This document shows positions 59,293 through 64,000 of a stretch of 64,000 nucleotides of DNA, piece by piece. The DNA comes from CAVQYV01 sp963718295 [NCBI: uncultured Methylomirabilota bacterium] (GTDB taxonomy: Bacteria > Methylomirabilota > Methylomirabilia > CAVQYV01), in assembly GCA_963718295.1 (NCBI GenBank), contig CAVQYV010000004.1, forward strand, positions 124,001 through 188,000, read 5' to 3'. The notes under the pieces are model-generated. The model searched no databases and was not told the DNA's origin. It worked only from the letters and a program-made list of their open reading frames with translations. The first letter of the stretch is position 1. Every line of letters starts with the position of its first letter. Position numbers and translations under genes: made by a program.

Positions 59293-60501
59293 ATGTACAG
59301 AAGAAGAATGGCTTTGATCCCCAGATATAACTGGGACTACGGATTGTCCGACTTCCTGAAGGCGGCTAAGGCAGTTGTGATGGATGAATCGTGCCCTCAA
59401 GAGAAGGTGGGCAGGGTGTTTGGCCGTGAGGCGGTTTTTACCACCTCGGGAAGGGCGTCGCTGTATGCAATTCTGAAGTCCTTGGACCTCCGTGACGGAT
59501 CTCACGTTGGTGTTCCTCTGTTTTGCTGTCCGGTTGTGTTTGATGCCATAAGACGAGCCAATCTGGTTCCAAAGTTCTTAGATATCGATCTGGACAACTA
59601 TAATTTGTCACCGCTTGACCTGGAGAGGAAGAAGGACACCTTGTCTGCCGTTGTTGTAGTCCACATGTTTGGCCACCCCGCAGACATGGATTCCATCTCT
59701 GTCCTTTGCAAGAGCATTCCTGTCATAGAAGATTGTGCCCAATCGCTATTCAGCAGGTACAGGGGATCCTATACCGGTTTTCAATCTACTGCGTCATTTT
59801 TTTCGTTCCGTTCCGGTAAGTATATCTCTGCTGGTGAGGGGAGTGCGATCTTTTGCGGCGAACCGTTGTTGAGGGAATCAATAAGAGGATTGGTGGAGAA
59901 ATTTGCACAAAGGAGTCTATCTCAGGAATTAGCTCATTGCGCAGCGACCTATGTGAAGTCCACCTTCTATCACAGGCCGTGGTATGGAATTCTTGGACAC
60001 CCACTTGGGAGACTGCTGGATAAACGGCTTAATGTTACTTCCAAAACGGGCTTTAGCGAGATCAAGATCTCCAAGGGTGACCTTCACATTCTAAATGACA
60101 GGATAGGATCCTTCGTCAACAAGGTGAATAGACAAAGGGAAAATGCCCTCTATCTTAAGAGTGAGATCAAGCTGCAGAACGTAATTCTTCCCGCCGAAAG
60201 GGACGGGTGCTCGAGCAATTACTATCAATTCGCGATCAGGTTTGACACCAGCAGCCAGAGAGATTTTGTGGCAGACTACCTTTGGAGGCGGGGTATTGAC
60301 AGTGCAAAATATCTAAGTGATGTAGCTGATGTCGCTCGGGAAGTATACGATTATCAAGGCGGCTGTCCTAATTCCGAGGTGTGCGCAAGAACAATCCTCG
60401 TAATTCCCCACTATTACTCCCTAGCAAGAAGGGATCTGCATTACCTCGTGGGTACGCTCAATGAGACTGATCAGTACCTTAGAATGACCGCGAAGAGCTG
60501 A
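59293..60501 (+). CDS. DegT/DnrJ/EryC1 family PLP aminotransferase
   Basis: About 402 residues from the ATG giving MYRRRMALIPRYNWDYGLSD; the frame is open to 59140 but that part has no family sequence, and an ATG five codons on is also possible. Family features: GREAVFTTSGRASLYAIL (PLP phosphate loop), VVHMFGHPADMDS, IEDCAQSLFSRY with the PLP Asp, and the PLP lysine in SFFSFRSGKYISAGEGSA. These enzymes convert keto-sugars to amino-sugars in surface polysaccharides. It may supply the aminotransferase step lost at 49 kb, although it belongs to a different subgroup. No clear ribosome site. Confidence 0.85.
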   Translation: MYRRRMALIPRYNWDYGLSDFLKAAKAVVMDESCPQEKVGRVFGREAVFTTSGRASLYAILKSLDLRDGSHVGVPLFCCPVVFDAIRRANLVPKFLDIDLDNYNLSPLDLERKKDTLSAVVVVHMFGHPADMDSISVLCKSIPVIEDCAQSLFSRYRGSYTGFQSTASFFSFRSGKYISAGEGSAIFCGEPLLRESIRGLVEKFAQRSLSQELAHCAATYVKSTFYHRPWYGILGHPLGRLLDKRLNVTSKTGFSEIKISKGDLHILNDRIGSFVNKVNRQRENALYLKSEIKLQNVILPAERDGCSSNYYQFAIRFDTSSQRDFVADYLWRRGIDSAKYLSDVADVAREVYDYQGGCPNSEVCARTILVIPHYYSLARRDLHYLVGTLNETDQYLRMTAKS

Positions 60502-60523
60502 AAAATCCCGTTAAGGAAGCTGC

Positions 60524-60997
60524 GTGGATAGACTGGCAAAAATGTCGAAGAGCATGATCATGATCAGAAAGAAGATTCTGAAGTACTTCGCCAAAATCCT
60601 ACCTGGTAACGCCCTCAGAGTGCGGCTCTTGAGAATGTGCAACTACATGATTGGCAAGGATGTATATGTGGGGGAAGATCTCATTATCATCGATGATCTC
60701 AGCGATCCAGCAACCTGTTTAATCATAGAAGATCGAACTGCAATATCTCCCCGCGTCACCTTCGTTTTGCATTCTGCACCCAACGAGTCGCGGATAAGGA
60801 AGTTGTTTGAAAAGAAGGGGAGAATCGTAGTAAGACAAGATGCCTGGATAGGGACGGGTGCCGTTATTCTGCCCGACATTGAAATCGGTGAGGGGGCAAT
60901 TGTTGGCTCAAATTCCGTGGTCACAAGAAATGTTCCGAATTACACGGTGGTTGCTGGAGCACCGGCAAGGGTCATAAAGACCTTCAATGCACCTTGA
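60524..60997 (+). CDS. hexapeptide-repeat acetyltransferase
   Basis: 157 residues from a GTG with AAGGA 6 bases upstream; the ATG at 60542 is an alternative. Beta-helix hexapeptides (MIGKDVYVGEDLIIID, CLIIEDRTAISPRVTFVLHS, IVVRQDAWIGTGAVILPD, IEIGEGAIVGSNSVVT) and the ending NYTVVAGAPARVIKTF are typical of CatB/WcaF-like O- or N-acetyltransferases, with the catalytic His in VLHSAP. It is the third acetyltransferase of the locus. Its stop codon lies inside one copy of the 41-base dispersed repeat. Confidence 0.85.
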   Translation: MDRLAKMSKSMIMIRKKILKYFAKILPGNALRVRLLRMCNYMIGKDVYVGEDLIIIDDLSDPATCLIIEDRTAISPRVTFVLHSAPNESRIRKLFEKKGRIVVRQDAWIGTGAVILPDIEIGEGAIVGSNSVVTRNVPNYTVVAGAPARVIKTFNAP

Positions 60998-61016
60998 ATC
61001 CAGGACTTGGTTCAAT
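60976..61016 (+). repeat. 41-base dispersed inverted repeat, copy 2
   Basis: AAAGACCTTCAATGCACC ... GATTCAAGG-complement ... GGTTCAAT type sequence, the reverse complement of 48978-49018 with 4 mismatches. It spans the end of an acetyltransferase gene. Two inverted copies 12 kb apart could allow inversion of the segment between them. Confidence 0.7.
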
Positions 61017-61070
61017 TGCAACGGGGCAAGATCATCCGGTTTTCTTGCGAACGGCAAACGAGGACAGCGA

Positions 61071-62135
61071 ATGCAGAACGTCATGGTCCAACGTTGTACC
61101 AAGTGTTTAATGCCTAGCTCATACCCGGGAATTCATTTTGATGCGAGGGGTATCTGCGATCAATGCCTTCAGTTCAAGAAGAAGGAGCCGCTTGGAGAGG
61201 ATGCGTTGCTCGAGATATTACGTTCGAAAAGCGGCAATGAATACGATTGTATTGTCGGAATCAGTGGGGGAAAGGACAGCTGCTATGTGGCGTACCTGGC
61301 CAAAGAGATATACAAACTCCGGACCTTGGCCGTGTGCTATGATTTTCCATTCTTATGTGACTTGGCCAGAGTCAATGTAGACAAGGTGTGTAATGCACTC
61401 AATATCGAGTTGATAACTGTAAAGAGCAAGAACAATCTGGAATACAATCTGATCCGTAATCATCTGATGTCAGTAGCAGGAACGGGCACCTCGTGGGGGC
61501 AGTGCCTTTTCTGCCATTATGGAATTGACGCTATCTTACTTCAGATATCTGAGCAAAAGAGGATTCCCTTCGTCCTAGGTGGAATCACAAAATATGAACT
61601 ATGGGATCTCGGAAGCCGTGCGGGAATACTCTTGAGGCGAATTCGTAGACTTCCCTTTCCGGATATAATGCGATTCGCCTATTATCAATTCAAAGCCTAC
61701 CTGCGGTTAGTTGACCAGAGGAGACAGTTCAGAATACCATCATGCAGTGCCCTCAGGGTGTATTCGAGGGCAGAGGTCCCCTCCAACTCGACGAGACACA
61801 TTAACGTATTTGACTATGTGCAATGGGACCAGGAGCTGATGGAAGGAATTCTGATTGAAAAAACGGGGTGGATCAAGCCTGAGAAATCAATAAGTTGGAG
61901 GTATGACTGCATCCTTGAGCCCCTGTTGGACTATACCTATTTGAGGGAATTTGGTGTCTCCACGGTTGGCATATATTTGTCTAATCTCATAAGAGATGGG
62001 AGAATAGGCCGGGATGAAGCGCTCAAGGCCATGTATGCAAGCGAAGATAGGGAGGCGCTAAGGGGAAAGCTGGAATACGTTTTTGACTATCTGGAGATAC
62101 CGAAGAGTTACAGGGATGCATTCTTTGCGGCCTGA
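61071..62135 (+). CDS. zinc/PP-loop N-acetyl-sugar amidotransferase-like protein, copy 2
   Basis: 354 residues from the ATG giving MQNVMVQRCTKCLMP; upstream in-frame codons are repeat sequence. Cysteines at 9, 12, 29 and 32 and the PP-loop DCIVGISGGKDSCYVAYLA (65-70) have the same spacing as the copy at 53560, so the two are paralogues of the WbpG/PseA type. The middle has TSWGQCLFCHYGIDAILLQI, an extra CxxC, and the C-terminal KSISWRYDCILEPLLDYTYL is family-typical. It probably adds nitrogen to an activated acetamido sugar. No glutaminase partner is nearby. Confidence 0.83.
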   Translation: MQNVMVQRCTKCLMPSSYPGIHFDARGICDQCLQFKKKEPLGEDALLEILRSKSGNEYDCIVGISGGKDSCYVAYLAKEIYKLRTLAVCYDFPFLCDLARVNVDKVCNALNIELITVKSKNNLEYNLIRNHLMSVAGTGTSWGQCLFCHYGIDAILLQISEQKRIPFVLGGITKYELWDLGSRAGILLRRIRRLPFPDIMRFAYYQFKAYLRLVDQRRQFRIPSCSALRVYSRAEVPSNSTRHINVFDYVQWDQELMEGILIEKTGWIKPEKSISWRYDCILEPLLDYTYLREFGVSTVGIYLSNLIRDGRIGRDEALKAMYASEDREALRGKLEYVFDYLEIPKSYRDAFFAA

Positions 62136-62170
62136 CTGGGAAGTTTACACAAAGACTGGGGAATAGTTTC

Positions 62171-63307
62171 ATGTCCGTTTTTGTCGCACGACCGAAGAGG
62201 GACATCAAGGAATCGATAAGAGCGATATTCTGCAATTATCGGGAAGACCTCGATTTTTCCAAAGGGGTTCTCCTGAAGCCAAATATCGTCTTTCCCATGC
62301 GGCCGAAAAGCAGGCAAGTGACTCCTCCTGACATGGTAAGGGCCGTGATCGAGGTATTAAGGGAGGCTCATCCTGATATTGAGATTATCATTGGAGAAGG
62401 GACCGCTGCAGGAACAAATCCGATCGAGAATTTCAAAATCTCAGGATATGCCAGTATGGCCCGGAAGCTTGGGGTAACCCTTTTGGATTTTGATCAAGCC
62501 GACCGAGTGGAGCTGCAATGGAAATACGGGACCCTTGAAATTCCCCAAATCGTCTTCGATAAGACCTACATCAGCCTACCGATCTTGAAGGCAAGTTCGG
62601 CGGCGGTCATGTCCGGGGCCATGAAAAATCAAAAAGGCCTGCTTACGCCCTCCATGAAAAAGAAATTCCACCGGTGGGGGTTACATGGTCCGATCGCCGA
62701 GTTATCGCAAGCGGTTCGGCCAAGTATCACCATAATGGATGGTTCCAGCTTCTTTAGGGGGAATGTACTCATTGCTGGGAACAATCTTTATGAAATGGAT
62801 AAACTGGTGGCGGAGGTATTGGACCTCGGCGAAGCGGAATACCTGAAAGAGGCAGAAGCATATGAGTCAAGGGAAGCTGACCACAGAATCGAGGGATATG
62901 ATCTCCTGCAACCCAAGGCTATCAAACGCGGAAAGGAAGCATTCAAGAAATTCCTGGGAATGAGATTTTGGACAAGCCCCAGGGCTTGTTCCATGTGTCG
63001 CATGTGTCTGAATCATCTTTTGAGGCTTCAGGTTCGGGAGATTGGGCGGTCTTTTCCGATATACGGGAAGTTGGCACAATATGCCGTAAAGGGAGCAGAC
63101 TTCGTATTTGGCCTCAGGCCTCAATTTGAACCCAAATCTCGAAACGTTGTGTGTTTCGGAGACTGCACAAAGGAGTTGGCCCACGAGAACGGATATCTCC
63201 ATATCCCCGGATGCCCTCCCACGAAAGAGGGGATATTGAAACATCTTTGTGTGAGTTCACATGATGAAATATTGGCAGAGGATCTTCCAACAGTGAAAAT
63301 CAAGTGA
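62171..63307 (+). CDS. DUF362-family protein
   Basis: The 378-residue protein matches DUF362: FSKGVLLKPNIVFPMRPK and TPPDMVRAVIEVLREAHPDI near the N-terminus, IIIGEGTAAGTNP, FDKTYISLPILKASSAAVMS and IMDGSSFFRGN later. DUF362 proteins often carry a ferredoxin domain; here only CSMCRMCLNH and CFGDCTKEL give Cys pairs, too few for a standard 4Fe-4S ferredoxin. Function is not established; they occur as orphan genes and in surface-sugar loci. GGGGAATAGTTTC precedes the ATG, a fair ribosome site. It is 35 bases after the PP-loop gene and probably co-transcribed. Confidence 0.8.
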   Translation: MSVFVARPKRDIKESIRAIFCNYREDLDFSKGVLLKPNIVFPMRPKSRQVTPPDMVRAVIEVLREAHPDIEIIIGEGTAAGTNPIENFKISGYASMARKLGVTLLDFDQADRVELQWKYGTLEIPQIVFDKTYISLPILKASSAAVMSGAMKNQKGLLTPSMKKKFHRWGLHGPIAELSQAVRPSITIMDGSSFFRGNVLIAGNNLYEMDKLVAEVLDLGEAEYLKEAEAYESREADHRIEGYDLLQPKAIKRGKEAFKKFLGMRFWTSPRACSMCRMCLNHLLRLQVREIGRSFPIYGKLAQYAVKGADFVFGLRPQFEPKSRNVVCFGDCTKELAHENGYLHIPGCPPTKEGILKHLCVSSHDEILAEDLPTVKIK

Positions 63308-63343
63308 AGGGAGCCACTTAAGCGGCAGGTGTGATCATCGGAG

Positions 63344-63718
63344 GTGTCTGGAGATCCTCAGCTGAGGATAACCGGCTCGGGCATGAGAAAGTTGTTGAAG
63401 CAAAACAGGCCCACCAAGAGTCATATGTTCCAGGTGGGAGATGAGGTCAAGGTTCGTTCAGGGGAAGAGATACTAAGGACCCTGAACTCGGCAGACAGAC
63501 TGGATGGCTGTTTGCTGATGGAGCAGATGTGGGATTACTGTGGTCTCAGATTTAGAGTCCTGAAAGCCGCGGTAACCCTTTTGATAAATACCGATATAAG
63601 ATGTTCAAGGCCCGTTCCCCCCTATGTGTTCTGGATGGTGTAATATGCGATGGCGGCATTCATGAATGTGAGCACAGATGTGACCGCAGTTATCATCTGT
63701 TTTTGGCATGAGAAATAG
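63344..63718 (+). pseudogene. small conserved Cys-rich protein, two frameshifts
   Basis: The first frame reads FQVGDEVKVRSGEEILRTLN, RLDGCLLMEQMWDYCGLRFR and then drifts off. A second frame after the run of six C (63613-63618) gives CVLDGVICDGGIHECEHRCD and HLF, and a further shift in the run of five T (63700-63704) gives FWHEK then a stop at 63716-63718. Together these match a widespread small protein with the plan VGDxVEVRS..EIL.TLD..G.LDG, CG.RFRV, then LxxxxCDGxxH..C...C..FW. Two breaks at homopolymers suggest either decay or sequence error. Function of the family is not known to me. Confidence 0.55.
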
Positions 63719-63878
63719 TCCGAGAACCTGTGAATTGGTTCACTCTACTTTCTGCATTGAACAAGCTGGGGCAAGGATGAGCCGAAGATTTGAGGCATGA
63801 ATCGACTTGATCCCAGGATTTGGCTCGAGTCAATCCCAGTCTTAGTTGAAATTCCTCAGCGACCCCTTTGTCATGGCC

Positions 63879-64000
63879 TTATGCGACTTGATCTCCGGTG
63901 GTTTTCTCCTCCCCTTGGATCTCCCTTTGCAGGGCAGGAAGATGGCGGTATCCCTGGATCCGACGAAGTCTGGGTTCGATATCCAGCAGGGCAGAGGCCA
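63879..64000 (-). pseudogene. C-terminal end of a transposase, IS256-like, cut by window edge
   Basis: From the right edge the minus strand reads ASALLDIEPRLRRIQGYRHL then PALQREIQGEEKTTG and stops at 63879-63881. The LLDIEPR--R--GYRHLP ending is typical of IS256 (mutator)-type transposases. Only about 40 residues are visible, so completeness is unknown. Confidence 0.5.

Overview
The window reads like a chromosomal segment of an anaerobic or facultative Gram-negative bacterium, most plausibly Desulfobacterota (the former Deltaproteobacteria) or a close neighbour. This is inferred from gene content and order: a PhoH / HD phosphodiesterase / YbeY / DagK-PAP2 / Era / RecO string, an F1 ATP synthase operon without its own a and c subunit genes, a PPi-type phosphofructokinase signature, Wza/Wzz-type exopolysaccharide export genes, and a long coiled-coil LysM lipoprotein. 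No rRNA, tRNA or CRISPR array was found.

Layout. 0-4 kb is accessory: the 5' part of an M23-like protein running off the left edge, a secreted LamG/PKD protein, a small membrane protein, two palindromes and the C-terminal stub of an integron-type integrase. 4-11 kb holds a RAYT transposase, a YihY/BrkB membrane protein, a Rho_N-domain protein, an Nramp-like transporter, a UbiA prenyltransferase, a QueG-like Fe-S protein and an SDR. 11-20.2 kb is a long leftward run: bactofilin, cysteine desulfurase, IscU/NifU scaffold, MnmA, then atpI-F-H-A-G-D-C. The sulfur-transfer genes form a coherent relay (NifS to MnmA and to the scaffold). 20.5-30.6 kb is mixed metabolism and translation: a SAF-domain dehydrogenase, cysteine synthase family protein, NUDIX, D-2-hydroxyacid dehydrogenase, YdcF, PfkA, MoaB, HisS and AspS. 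30.8-34.1 kb is a 1094-residue repeat lipoprotein, followed by a clear terminator. 34.2-39.8 kb is the PhoH-to-RecO housekeeping cluster.

39.8-41.2 kb has no intact gene. 41.2-63.7 kb is a polysaccharide locus. It opens with export and assembly genes (outer-membrane lipoprotein, Wzz-like, ExeA-like ATPase, BY-kinase-like) and the initiating sugar phosphotransferase. It continues with sugar-modification genes: Gfo/Idh dehydrogenase, acetyltransferases, a carrier protein with an AMP-ligase, an NAD synthase-like PP-loop enzyme, two paralogous zinc/PP-loop N-acetyl-sugar amidotransferase-like proteins, a polysaccharide deacetylase, a FemAB acyltransferase, a DegT aminotransferase and a DUF362 protein. 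This part looks less GC-rich than the left half. It has been remodelled by transposons: an IS1595-type element, and an IS200/IS605-type element with an IS5-type element inserted exactly at the tnpA stop codon. It also carries pseudogenes. No ordinary glycosyltransferase, flippase or polymerase lies inside the window, so the rest of the pathway must be elsewhere.

The most interesting candidate for something undescribed is the carrier-protein / AMP-ligase / NAD synthase-like / PP-loop module at 49.3-54.5 kb, with its second PP-loop copy at 61-62 kb. It looks like a route for activating an acyl or amino-acyl group and adding nitrogen to surface sugars.
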